NCBI RefSeq assembly: GCF_003987255.1
Contig: NZ_PIQC01000007.1
Coordinates: 1-64,000 of the forward strand
Reading direction: 5' to 3'
Source of the DNA: Idiomarina ramblicola
GTDB lineage: Bacteria > Pseudomonadota > Gammaproteobacteria > Enterobacterales > Alteromonadaceae
DNA length: 64,000 bases
The notes under the pieces are model-generated. The model was not told the origin of the DNA. It ran no database searches and was given only the letters and a program-made list of their open reading frames with translations. This document shows positions 17,095 to 25,558 of the stretch, piece after piece. Each line of letters starts with the position of its first letter. The first letter of the stretch is position 1. The position numbers were made by a program, and so were the translations under genes.

Positions 17095-17661
17095 ATGCTT
17101 TATCGGTTTATCGCCATTATGGCGCTCTGTACACTGATATTTTTTCCTCTTAGAGGACAAGCCCATGTATCTAATCCACATGAAGTCATCGCGGATGATT
17201 TGGCCGCACAATTAGCAGAGCAGCTGAGTGCTAAAATGAGAGAGTACCCTCAATCTCAGTTGGGAGTCACTCGCTGGGTTTTAGCCGAAAGCCTGACACA
17301 ACCGGAACAAGGCGATTCGTTATATGATTTAAGTCATCAGTTGAGCGAAGGGATATACGCACACCTTGAAGAGCGAAACGTTGCATTGGTTGAGTTCAGA
17401 TCTCAGAGCTATGTCAGTCTGAGTCAAACCGGGGCTCTGGCATTAAGCCGGGACGCTGATAATCTCAACGACGAACCAAACTTAGACTGGATTTTAGTCG
17501 GAACGCTGTCTCGTAAAGACGGGGGCGCGATGGTGAATCTACGGGTTGTCGATCGTCGCAGTCAACAAGTATTGGCTGCTGCCAATCGGTATGTTCCTAA
17601 ACACCTATATTGGCCAAATAAGCAGGCTGAGTTGGTCAATGGCCGTTTGCAGCGCAATTAA
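17095..17661 (+). CDS. FlgO-like flagellar outer-membrane protein, copy 1
   Basis: A 188-residue exported protein with a signal peptide (hydrophobic residues 4-18, cut near GQA-H at about residue 23). The mature part matches the FlgO fold: DDLAAQLAEQLSAKM, then LSHQLSEGIYAHLEERNVALVEFRSQ, then LDWILVGTLSRKDGGAMVNLRVVDRRS. FlgO in Vibrio is an outer-membrane protein needed for normal polar flagellar function, acting with FlgP and FlgT. This copy has no lipobox. It lies behind a FliA promoter and 6 bases before a second FlgO-like gene, so the two are an operon. It is 25 kb from flgP and flgT, unlike the adjacent arrangement in Vibrio. Confidence 0.82.
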   Translation: MLYRFIAIMALCTLIFFPLRGQAHVSNPHEVIADDLAAQLAEQLSAKMREYPQSQLGVTRWVLAESLTQPEQGDSLYDLSHQLSEGIYAHLEERNVALVEFRSQSYVSLSQTGALALSRDADNLNDEPNLDWILVGTLSRKDGGAMVNLRVVDRRSQQVLAAANRYVPKHLYWPNKQAELVNGRLQRN

Positions 17662-17667
17662 GAGGTT

Positions 17668-18255
17668 TTGATGATGAAATTATTCGTAGCCACATTACTG
17701 ACAGTAACCTTATCAACCGCCTGCACAATTTTACCGGCTAAGCAGGCTGCTCATCAGCCAGAAGAACAAGAGCCAACACCTTATCAGCAACCTTATAGTG
17801 CCAGCTTTACAGCAGCACTCGCACAGCAATTGGTGGATAACGCCAGTATTGAAACGAAAGATGCGAAAGTGGGTGTGACTCACATGGTCGGTGTTACCAG
17901 TCAGTACGATAAGAGCTCGGCATTAAGTCAGGTTTTGTCAGAACAACTGATGCTGGAGCTACATCGTCGGGACTGGAACGTTATGGATTTTAAAACGACC
18001 GACTTTATTCGGGTAACCGAGAGCGGTGACTTTGCGTTAACGCGCGACTACCTGGAACTGGATGAAATTATGCCTATTTCGCATGTTGTGGTGGGAACAC
18101 TTTCAAACCATCGCAACGGAGTGATGGTTAACACGCGGTTAGTTGATATTAACTCTAAAAGCGTCGCCAGTGTTGCTCAGGTATTTATTCCTGATGCTGT
18201 GATTCGCCAGTTAGATGAGAATGACGGGCAACCGGTTCTTAGAAAATCCCCATAA
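17668..18255 (+). CDS. FlgO-like lipoprotein, copy 2
   Basis: A 195-residue paralogue of the gene just upstream. It has a lipoprotein signal ending LSTAC, so the cysteine near residue 19 should be lipidated. The mature part has the same order as copy 1: FTAALAQQLVDNA, then LSEQLMLELHRRDWNVMDFKTTDFI, then SHVVVGTLSNHRNGVMVNTRLVDINS. As a lipoprotein facing the periplasm or the outer-membrane outer face it could form a ring-like collar component with copy 1, in line with the H/T-ring roles of FlgO, FlgP and FlgT (inference). It is transcribed from the same FliA promoter. Confidence 0.82.
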   Translation: MMMKLFVATLLTVTLSTACTILPAKQAAHQPEEQEPTPYQQPYSASFTAALAQQLVDNASIETKDAKVGVTHMVGVTSQYDKSSALSQVLSEQLMLELHRRDWNVMDFKTTDFIRVTESGDFALTRDYLELDEIMPISHVVVGTLSNHRNGVMVNTRLVDINSKSVASVAQVFIPDAVIRQLDENDGQPVLRKSP

Positions 18256-18260
18256 GGGTA

Positions 18261-18286
18261 CGGCCTGACGAAATAGCGTCAGGCCG
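18261..18286. terminator. Hairpin between converging FlgO-like and DUF1499 genes
   Basis: A perfect 10-bp GC-rich stem (CGGCCTGACG with CGTCAGGCCG) with a 6-base loop lies between the two stop codons. The T-run is poor, so it may terminate inefficiently or act in both directions. Confidence 0.65.
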
Positions 18287-18294
18287 CTCATTGT

Positions 18295-19017
18295 TTATCG
18301 CAATTCAGGTTTCAGTAGTGACAGAAATTCGCGGATCCTTTCAGCGTTCTTACCCACATCGCTGCGACCCACTCGCGATTTACTGCGAATATCCAGCGCG
18401 CTGCCATCTGCGGTTCCACGCACACGAATCACCACGTCGTCTTTAAAGCCAAACCAAGTGGTCGTTGCTGTAGCTTCTATACGGCCTTCCGTTTCTGAAC
18501 TCTCGACTAACTCCCAGCCCATTTTATCCACGGCGACTAAAGCTGCTGAAAATAACTCATCCGGTGACTCTAAAGACTCGAACGTTGTCAGCTCCGGGTA
18601 AGCTTTACGCTGCTGCTTAGCGGTGTCTTCGCCAGCGTATTCTACTGGGTTGGACGCATCAGCGCGTAGCGGGGCAATAGCAATAAACTCAGGTGGGTTC
18701 TGGGTATCTGTCGAAATGTCGTGGATTGCGGGTACATTCTGTGCTTTCAGATACTGACTGAAAGGCATATAGAAAGCAAAGCCTCCGGCAATAATGGCTA
18801 ACCCACTGAGGCCGGCAACAAGGCCCTGCGGTCGACGAATTAAATACCAAATAATATTCAGAACGAAGGCCGCAGCACCAATATACGCAGCCCAGCGAAG
18901 CAATAAAAACGCCGTGCCAAGCTCCGCTGTCCCGCTTTTGTATAAAGGCCCTGCAACCGCCAGTAACAAAACAGACAAAAAGCCCAGGATAATAAACAGA
19001 CCGTGTAATGCTTTCAT
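18295..19017 (-). CDS. DUF1499-domain membrane protein
   Basis: A 240-residue membrane protein. The N-terminal 95 residues contain three hydrophobic helices (about 5-25, 38-58 and 66-85). The C-terminal 120 residues form a DUF1499 domain, with LESPDELFSAALVAVDKMGWELV, a WFGFKDDVVIRVR strand and the characteristic DIRSKSRVGRSDVGKNAERIREF ending. The function of DUF1499 is not established. It is found in proteobacteria and plastids, often near membranes. Here it stands alone on the minus strand with no evident operon partner. Confidence 0.8.
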   Translation of the reverse strand: MKALHGLFIILGFLSVLLLAVAGPLYKSGTAELGTAFLLLRWAAYIGAAAFVLNIIWYLIRRPQGLVAGLSGLAIIAGGFAFYMPFSQYLKAQNVPAIHDISTDTQNPPEFIAIAPLRADASNPVEYAGEDTAKQQRKAYPELTTFESLESPDELFSAALVAVDKMGWELVESSETEGRIEATATTTWFGFKDDVVIRVRGTADGSALDIRSKSRVGRSDVGKNAERIREFLSLLKPELR

Positions 19018-19277
19018 AAAGTTATCCTCAGAATAATGTTGCCTGATATTACGTCACTATACCGGTTTTGGGTCAATGAGAATTTATTGATCGTGGACCG
19101 ATAACGAACAACGATAGGGTCCAAACTCTAAATACATGGCTTGTAATCGTTCGAAATTTGTCTCGCTTTAATAATGATCCGATCTGACTACAATACTTCT
19201 GCATTTTTGACATTTTTGCAACATATGGTTTAGTGTCCTGTTAATAACTGATTTTTCAGCGACGGAGTGACTGTTTT

Positions 19278-20114
19278 ATGAAATCATTGTTTAAACTAGT
19301 ATTTTTCTCAAGTTTGCTATTTATGGCGAGCTTTGCTTACGGTGAAACTGAAAAAATTCAGTTATTGGCTTGCTATTGCGAACCTGAAGACTTTGCGTTT
19401 GAAGCATATAAGGCTGATGAAGGAAAAGTTTATATCTATAATAAGCCTGAGGATGGTGTGAAGGCCTTTCAGGTAATAAAAGATCGTGAAGACGGAAAGC
19501 CTTCTGTTGATGTTATTGAAATTAACAACCCCGACCAGCAAGTGGTATCGGCATTAACCTCTGTGTTAAAAGTAATTCCTAAAGTTAAAACAACTCAAGA
19601 GGCCGGTGACTTTGACTCCCTGAAAGGTATGGAGTCGGTGCTTGACTTAGCGGGACGGTTAAGAGCGCAGGGCCAGTTAAGTCTCGAGATTAGCAAAGCA
19701 ACGCAGTCGACGATCAGAGCAGACATTCAGTTTCTATTGTCTCGGGCTCGATACGCAGGACAAGTTTCTCAGTTGTTGGTAGGAAAGGTTAAAAAAGGAA
19801 AGCGCATAACATTTGAAGATGGTAGTTATGCTCTTTTAGTATTATCTGATGCGATTATATATGATTACGACGAGGTGGATCTGAAGTTTGAAATACTCCG
19901 CCTCATGGATTCTGAAGATCGTTTGGTTGGTGAAACAAAAATGTTCTATAGAGATCATCAATTTTCAGGGAATGAAGACTATATTAACCATTACAAAAAC
20001 TTAATGTCCCAAATCGGTTTTTCGGTCAGTATTGACTGTACTACAAGTGATGAAGCGTCTATATCGTGCGAGGGCGAGAGTTGCACCGTTGCTTATCACA
20101 AATCCTCGTGCTGA
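19278..20114 (+). CDS. Secreted protein of unknown family
   Basis: I do not recognise this 278-residue protein. It has a clear signal peptide (hydrophobic residues 8-20, cut near AYG-E). The mature N-terminus carries a CYC pair at about residues 32-34. The C-terminal 30 residues carry four more cysteines, the last being the final residue. The middle is mixed alpha/beta and charged. The cysteine placement suggests disulphides joining the two ends in the periplasm or outside the cell. It is flanked by non-coding DNA on both sides and so looks monocistronic. The surrounding DNA is more AT-rich than the neighbours, which could mean a recent arrival. Confidence 0.6.
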   Translation: MKSLFKLVFFSSLLFMASFAYGETEKIQLLACYCEPEDFAFEAYKADEGKVYIYNKPEDGVKAFQVIKDREDGKPSVDVIEINNPDQQVVSALTSVLKVIPKVKTTQEAGDFDSLKGMESVLDLAGRLRAQGQLSLEISKATQSTIRADIQFLLSRARYAGQVSQLLVGKVKKGKRITFEDGSYALLVLSDAIIYDYDEVDLKFEILRLMDSEDRLVGETKMFYRDHQFSGNEDYINHYKNLMSQIGFSVSIDCTTSDEASISCEGESCTVAYHKSSC

Positions 20115-20508
20115 ATGCAGTAGCTTGCTATTTTTGTCTCTTAAAGTAAACGCCTTGTTCAGTCTTTGAGTAGAGGCTGAGCAAGAAACCTCCTACAGCG
20201 TCATTTTCGTTTAATTAAAAACTCACTTACTAATCCGTCCTATTGACCACATCGTTATTCAATCTCCTTATCGTACTATCACAAAATTCTAACCTTAGTG
20301 ATTTTAATGTAGCAGAACCTGCAGAGTGCCTTCCAAGGGAACTATACAATTTCGATTTTTTAGGTTAATAAAATGTTGTAATTGTAAATATAATGTAGTC
20401 TACTTCTAGGTAAGGCTATTATTAAAAGGCCTTGCCGTTTGAGCGGAGACTTTCATTTTTCGCCTTAGGCTATACAACTAAAATAAGATAAATTCAGGGA
20501 GACTGAAC
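20115..20508 (+). promoter_or_regulatory. Long non-coding leader before receptor 4
   Basis: A 394-base stretch without a credible gene. It should hold the end of the preceding transcript and the promoter and leader of receptor 4. One hairpin is visible: GGTAAGGC (20409-20416) pairs with GCCTTGCC (20429-20436) over eight positions, including one G-T pair, with an AT-rich 12-base loop. It lies 73 bases before the start. The ribosome site is CAGGGAG just before the ATG. I see no tRNA, repeat array or known riboswitch. Confidence 0.4.
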
Positions 20509-23472
20509 ATGAACGAACAGTCATTATTGGCTCGCTCTATCAGAAACATTTTGATGGCGGGTGTTGGCTCTGCACTTTTAGCAGTACCAGCGATGGCTCA
20601 GCAGGCAGATGTTACTTCGGGTTCTGAAGAAGAAGTCGTTAACTCTGCATCAGAGCAACGTCAAGCTGAGAATCAGGACGTTGAAAAAATTCAGGTAACA
20701 GGTTCACGCATTGCGCGTATCGGCGCAAGCGCGCCATCACCGGTTACCGTTATTAGTGGTGATGACCTGGTTGAAACCGGCGCTATGAACATTGGTGAGG
20801 TGCTGAGTCGCTTACCAGCATTGGCAACCACCTTTACTTTGGCTAACTCCGGTCGCTTTATCGGTACTGCCGGTATCAGCTCGCTAAACCTTCGTAACAT
20901 GGGAACTGACCGTACCTTGGTGTTAGTGGATGGCAAACGCCATGTAGCGTCAACTCCAGGTTCGTCTGCGGTAGATACCAACACAATCCCTAGTGCGTGG
21001 ATTGAACGAGTTGAGATTATCACCGGTGGTGCTTCAGCCGTTTATGGTGCTGACGCAGTAACGGGTGTTGTTAACTTCATCCTGAAGAAAAACATTGAAG
21101 GGTTAGATGTTTCGGCGACTCGCGGTTACGCTGAAAACAGTGACTACAGCAACGAAAAGTATACGTTCTCGTACGGTACTAACTTTGCTGGCGGTCGCGG
21201 TAACATTGCATTCTCAGCTGAGTACAATGCTCAGGAATCGTTGAATGCTTTAGATAATCCCTGGACTGCAACTTCATATGCTGGTTTTGCCTGGGATACG
21301 CTTTATGAACCGCGTACTGCCGATCAAATGGATGATCCGGCATATCCTGACGTAGTAACGCTTCCTAACGCGGGTTATTACGCAATTTCAACAGCAGGTA
21401 CAACATGGAACCCGTTCACAGGCGGCGTACTTGGTACGTTTAACCCTGATGGCAGTTATCGCGATGTTTACACCGGAGATGTTGTTGATCCGTCTGCTTT
21501 ATACTGTCAGGACTGTGATTACATTAACTTGCGTCAATTCAGTGAGGTTCAGCCGGAATTTTCACGCGTAAATTACAACGTTAAAGGTAATTACGAAATC
21601 AACAATGACATGAACTTCTACTACGACGCTAAATACGTTAAGAGTGAAGGTCAGAACATTGGTCAGCCATTCTTCCGCTTCTTTGCACTTGGGGCAGCAG
21701 CAGACAACTACCCCTACGCATTTAAGCGTGATAACGCATTTTTGCCTGAAGGCTTGGCAAATCAAATGGACGAACTTGGCGTTCCGTTCCTTGGTTTGAG
21801 CCGGATGTATAACGATGCAGGCCGACGTATTGAAGAAAACACGCGTGAAACTACTCGTGCAGTCACTGGTTTAGAGGGAATGTTAAACCAAGACTGGTCA
21901 TATGATGTTTCATTAGTTTGGGGCAAATCTGAAATTGAACGTGTTAATGGTGCTAACGTTATTCTTCAGAATATGGAATGGGCACTGGATGCGGTTGATG
22001 ATGGTAACGGTAATATCGTCTGTCGTAGCGAAGAAGCCCAGGCTGATGGTTGTGCACCTTACAACCCGTTTGGACAGGGTATGGCCAGCGATGCGGCTCA
22101 AGATTACGTAACCACCACATCTATTGGTACGTCTGAAATTGAGCAAGTGGTATTTAATGCCACATTCAGCAACTCATTCTTATACGAATTACCTGCAGGC
22201 TTCATCGGCTTCGCTGGTGGTGTTGAGTATCGTGATGAGTCAAGCGTAACCGTAGAAGACGATTTCGCAAAAACAGGCGCGACTTTCTTTAACGCGCTAG
22301 GTGAAACCGACGGTTCTTATGATGTGTCAGAAATCTTTGGTGAGGTAACGGTTCCGTTACTGGCGAATGCGCCACTGGTTCAACAATTGAACCTGGATGC
22401 TGCGGTACGTTATGCAGACTACTCGACCATTGGTGGTGCGACCGCATGGAAACTGGGCTTAGACTGGACAATCAACGATGAGTTACGCTCGCGCTTTACT
22501 TATTCTGAAGCGATTCGTGCACCAAACATTGATGAGCTGTTCTCTGGCCAAAGCCAGTCATTCGCTGACGTTGACGATCCTTGTAAAGTCTCGAATCTGG
22601 CTGACCAAACTGCAGACAGTCGTGCTCAACGTGAAGCGAATTGTGCTGCGTTAGGTGTGCCTGCTGGTTTTGACTCGGCTTATGACTCGGCGACACTAGA
22701 AACCTTAGTTGGCGGCAACCCTGACTTGATGGAAGAGACATCTGAATCTATTACCGCCGGTATTGTCTACTCGCCATCTTGGTTTGAAGGTTTCAGTGCC
22801 ACAGTTGACTACTGGGAAATTGATATTGAAGACACCATCAGTAGCATTGGATTCCAGACCGTTCTGGATCGCTGTGTTGATGCTGAATCTGTCAATAACC
22901 AGTTCTGTGATCTGGTAACTCGTGACCCTGCGACAGGCGAAATCACTCTAATCCGCGGTTTTGCACTTAACATTGCACGTTCACTGAATTCTGGTGTTGA
23001 CTTCGAAATGAGCTATGACTTCGAAGCGTTGGGTGGTCAGTTTAATACGAACTTAATTGGTACGAAACTGATTGAAGCAAAAGACTTTCCTTTCGCGGAC
23101 GAGCCTGAAAACTTCACCGACTACGCGGGTGTTATAGGTGACCAGGAGCTTCAAATCCAGTTTAACGTCAACTATTCGATTGATAACTGGGCGTTTGGCA
23201 CGCGGACTCGTTTCTTAGATGGAGTTGACCTTTATACGCCAACCTCTTTAGAGAATAACCCGAACCCAAGTAACTATATGGAATATGGTAGCTATGCTGT
23301 AACTGACGTAACTGCTGGCTATACCTTCGATAATGGTCTGGGTTTGACGTTAGGTGTTGATAACTTCTTCAACCGAGGATTACCAGGTACTACTACAGGT
23401 ACTGGAGCAGGCTCTGCAATTTACGACAACATTGGTCGTTTTGCGTACTTGCGTGCATCATTTAACTTCTAA
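20509..23472 (+). CDS. TonB-dependent outer-membrane receptor 4
   Basis: A 987-residue receptor with a signal peptide cut near residue 31 (AMAQQ), a longer acidic linker than the other three, the IQVTGSR TonB-box region at about residues 61-67, a plug with GTDRTLVLVDGKRH and ASAVYGADAVTGVVN, and a barrel ending in AYLRASFNF. No STN domain. It contains scattered cysteine pairs (for example CQDC near residue 330) probably in extracellular loops. Its leader is less like those of receptors 1-3, so it is the more distant member. It is monocistronic, with a long upstream leader and a strong terminator. The substrate is unknown. Confidence 0.93.
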   Translation: MNEQSLLARSIRNILMAGVGSALLAVPAMAQQADVTSGSEEEVVNSASEQRQAENQDVEKIQVTGSRIARIGASAPSPVTVISGDDLVETGAMNIGEVLSRLPALATTFTLANSGRFIGTAGISSLNLRNMGTDRTLVLVDGKRHVASTPGSSAVDTNTIPSAWIERVEIITGGASAVYGADAVTGVVNFILKKNIEGLDVSATRGYAENSDYSNEKYTFSYGTNFAGGRGNIAFSAEYNAQESLNALDNPWTATSYAGFAWDTLYEPRTADQMDDPAYPDVVTLPNAGYYAISTAGTTWNPFTGGVLGTFNPDGSYRDVYTGDVVDPSALYCQDCDYINLRQFSEVQPEFSRVNYNVKGNYEINNDMNFYYDAKYVKSEGQNIGQPFFRFFALGAAADNYPYAFKRDNAFLPEGLANQMDELGVPFLGLSRMYNDAGRRIEENTRETTRAVTGLEGMLNQDWSYDVSLVWGKSEIERVNGANVILQNMEWALDAVDDGNGNIVCRSEEAQADGCAPYNPFGQGMASDAAQDYVTTTSIGTSEIEQVVFNATFSNSFLYELPAGFIGFAGGVEYRDESSVTVEDDFAKTGATFFNALGETDGSYDVSEIFGEVTVPLLANAPLVQQLNLDAAVRYADYSTIGGATAWKLGLDWTINDELRSRFTYSEAIRAPNIDELFSGQSQSFADVDDPCKVSNLADQTADSRAQREANCAALGVPAGFDSAYDSATLETLVGGNPDLMEETSESITAGIVYSPSWFEGFSATVDYWEIDIEDTISSIGFQTVLDRCVDAESVNNQFCDLVTRDPATGEITLIRGFALNIARSLNSGVDFEMSYDFEALGGQFNTNLIGTKLIEAKDFPFADEPENFTDYAGVIGDQELQIQFNVNYSIDNWAFGTRTRFLDGVDLYTPTSLENNPNPSNYMEYGSYAVTDVTAGYTFDNGLGLTLGVDNFFNRGLPGTTTGTGAGSAIYDNIGRFAYLRASFNF

Positions 23473-23528
23473 TTTATATATTTCTTCCCTGGAACGATAG
23501 AGATGTAGAAAATTGGAGTTAAGTAAGT

Positions 23529-23558
23529 AAAGCCCTTCTATTTTTAGAAGGGCTTTTT
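23529..23558 (+). terminator. Rho-independent terminator after receptor 4
   Basis: A 12-bp perfect stem (AAAGCCCTTCTA with TAGAAGGGCTTT), a TTTT loop and a T-run. Confidence 0.93.
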
Positions 23559-23679
23559 ATTTTGGATCGCAAGAGTAAGTTCGGAGGCATGTGTGTCTGG
23601 GTCATGCAGCCTCATATTAGGCTAATTGTCGATGCGGTTATTTAAAAATCAACGGGTGGAGCTTACTCCGTTGCAATTA

Positions 23680-24468
23680 TCAGCGATAATTTAAACTATT
23701 GAGTTGCCAGTTATAATTAACGTAGCGGATGGAAATTTCCTGATTGAGTTGTTCTTTCTCTTCAGCGGTGTTGGCTAAAGCATCGTCATAATGACGCATG
23801 TAGTCACGGATATTGCCAAAATCCTCACTATACCAATCAAAAATCCTGGATAAATAAAGACCTTTTTCATCTACACCATTTGTATCGCGGTCACTTAAAA
23901 AGGTCAGCATTTGATCTTCTAATTGTGAGTCGAGCTTTTCTGCAGTAAAAGCCTCTGCCCGAAGTTTAGGACAACTGACGGCTGCACAGACAAGTGCTGC
24001 GTGTATACGTGGTTCATCAAAATCTACGCGGATTTTTTCGTGCTCAACCCAGTCTAGCGTGCGCTTCTTGCCCAGCAAGGTGAAAAACGCTCGCTCCCAG
24101 GGGCTGGTAAAAAGGCCGCCTAAATCTCGTATGGACTCGGCATTGCCAGATTCAAACTGAGCGATATTGTCGATAATTAATTGTAAGGTGAAGGCGTTAT
24201 AAGCGTTGATTAAGAAGCTTAACTGTTGGTTTTGAGTCCAGTTTTGATATTGGGCTTGCTCAACCTGAGATAGCGATGTTAAGTAGCCATCAAGCCTCTG
24301 TCTGTCTTGACTTAGCTGTTTGTAATCAACGGCTGACTTTAAGTTATTGTCATAGACAACAACATACTTTTCTAAAACTTTGTTGAAGGCGTTGTGTGCA
24401 TGATCAAATGACTGCGCGAACGCAGCCATCTGAAAGCATAAGCCAAAAATAGCCAGTGTTAATCGCAT
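23680..24468 (-). CDS. DUF547 family exported protein
   Basis: A 262-residue protein with a signal peptide cut near AFAQ at residue 19. The DUF547 signature is visible as LSFLINAYNAFTLQLI at about residues 83-98 and HAALVCAAVSCPKL at about 153-166, with the conserved cysteine pair in that segment. The domain's biochemical role is not established. It is the last gene of a leftward set (AhpD-like, DoxX-like, DUF547) with 12 bases between it and the DoxX-like gene, so it is co-transcribed. The context of a CxxC AhpD-like protein and a DoxX-type membrane protein hints at a redox role at the envelope (inference). Confidence 0.85.
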   Translation of the reverse strand: MRLTLAIFGLCFQMAAFAQSFDHAHNAFNKVLEKYVVVYDNNLKSAVDYKQLSQDRQRLDGYLTSLSQVEQAQYQNWTQNQQLSFLINAYNAFTLQLIIDNIAQFESGNAESIRDLGGLFTSPWERAFFTLLGKKRTLDWVEHEKIRVDFDEPRIHAALVCAAVSCPKLRAEAFTAEKLDSQLEDQMLTFLSDRDTNGVDEKGLYLSRIFDWYSEDFGNIRDYMRHYDDALANTAEEKEQLNQEISIRYVNYNWQLNSLNYR

Positions 24469-24480
24469 TGTCTTTTCACC

Positions 24481-24879
24481 TTAAAAACTTAACTTAGTGT
24501 CGTAGTCGCGTAATAGAAATAACGCGATACAAGCAGCCAACATAGGCCAGGCGGCAAAAAACAATAAGTTACTAAAGGCATCTATATACTGGGGGAAAGA
24601 CGATAATGTCGATACACCATGCAATACCAGAATGATACCGTAAGTGATGGTTTTCCATAGGCCTAACAAAAATGCCAGGCATAGTAGCACTTGGGTGGCG
24701 CCTAAAACGGCGGCAATGGTTGCAGAAAGTCCGCTAATACCATAAAAACCTTCGAATACGACGGCAGTGTGTCCGGGGTTAACAAACTTATCCAACGCCC
24801 ACACAAACATGACGATAAAAATGCCGACCCGCAGCACCAGGAGTGCCCACGGGAGTTTTTGTTCAAGTGATTTTTCCAT
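24481..24879 (-). CDS. DoxX-like inner-membrane protein
   Basis: A 132-residue protein with four predicted transmembrane helices (about residues 10-30, 50-75, 78-98 and 103-125). The first contains LRVGIFIVMFVWALDKF, the usual start of DoxX/DUF6041-like proteins. Such proteins are linked to quinone or thiol redox processes in several systems, but the activity here is not shown. It sits between the AhpD-like gene (9-base gap) and the DUF547 gene (12-base gap), so all three are one operon. Confidence 0.75.
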   Translation of the reverse strand: MEKSLEQKLPWALLVLRVGIFIVMFVWALDKFVNPGHTAVVFEGFYGISGLSATIAAVLGATQVLLCLAFLLGLWKTITYGIILVLHGVSTLSSFPQYIDAFSNLLFFAAWPMLAACIALFLLRDYDTKLSF

Positions 24880-24888
24880 TATTTTATC

Positions 24889-25428
24889 CTAAGCGAACTT
24901 CTTAAAGGGTTTGTCGATGGGTGTGTCAGCAACGGCATTAGTGTAATTACTCATGGTTTTTTGACTAATACCTAAAATCACTTCCAACACTTGACGGTTG
25001 CCATAGCCCGCATCAAAAAAGTCTTTCAAGTCGGTTTCAGACACTTGGCCGCGTTTTTCCAGCATAGCCTCAGTAAATAGTCTCAGTGCCTGTAACTTAC
25101 TATCACTAAGGGAAGCCCCCTTTTTTAACTGCTCAGTAATCGAATCATCGGCTCCCATCTGTTTTGCAATGGCAGTGTGTGCGGGTACACAATAGTGGCA
25201 GCTGTGATAAATATTTATCGTTTGCCAAACCACAGTAAGCTCATTCTCATTGAAGCTACTGTTCACAAAAAGCTCGTGCTCTTGCTGGTAAGCTTCAAGA
25301 ATTCCAGGGGCTTCGGCCATAACGGCGTGTAAGTTCGGTACCATACCGAAGGCTTTTTCCGACGCGTCTAGCAGCTTTTTACTGCTCTCCGGTGCTGACT
25401 CTTTATCATGCAGTTTAAAATCGCTCAT
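24889..25428 (-). CDS. Carboxymuconolactone decarboxylase/AhpD-like protein
   Basis: A 179-residue protein of the carboxymuconolactone decarboxylase-like family. The AhpD-type motif is present as SCHYCVPAH at about residues 76-84, giving C-x2-C-x3-H, the pattern of peroxidase-related thiol proteins rather than true decarboxylases. It resembles YnjA, the first gene of the E. coli ynj cluster. The ynjB, ynjC, ynjD and ynjF relatives also occur here, 5.7 kb to the right on the other strand. It heads the leftward three-gene operon, 130 bases after the AraC-type regulator on the same strand. Likely role: disposal of peroxides or thiol exchange (inference). Confidence 0.85.
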   Translation of the reverse strand: MSDFKLHDKESAPESSKKLLDASEKAFGMVPNLHAVMAEAPGILEAYQQEHELFVNSSFNENELTVVWQTINIYHSCHYCVPAHTAIAKQMGADDSITEQLKKGASLSDSKLQALRLFTEAMLEKRGQVSETDLKDFFDAGYGNRQVLEVILGISQKTMSNYTNAVADTPIDKPFKKFA

Positions 25429-25558
25429 AGTGGCTCCTGTCCGTTAAAGTTGTGATTTTTAATATAGAATAAAAACTCAAAAATAAAAGCGAGTAACGGC
25501 AACTCCCCTGTTTTGGTAATAAGGACAGGTGTTTTGTTGTGTGGTGATGCACGGTAGG

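Noticed and set aside
19097-19104. ACCGATAA as a FliA promoter -10 for the secreted protein gene
   Set aside because: There is no TAAA-like element at 15-16 bases upstream, and it is 173 bases from the start.
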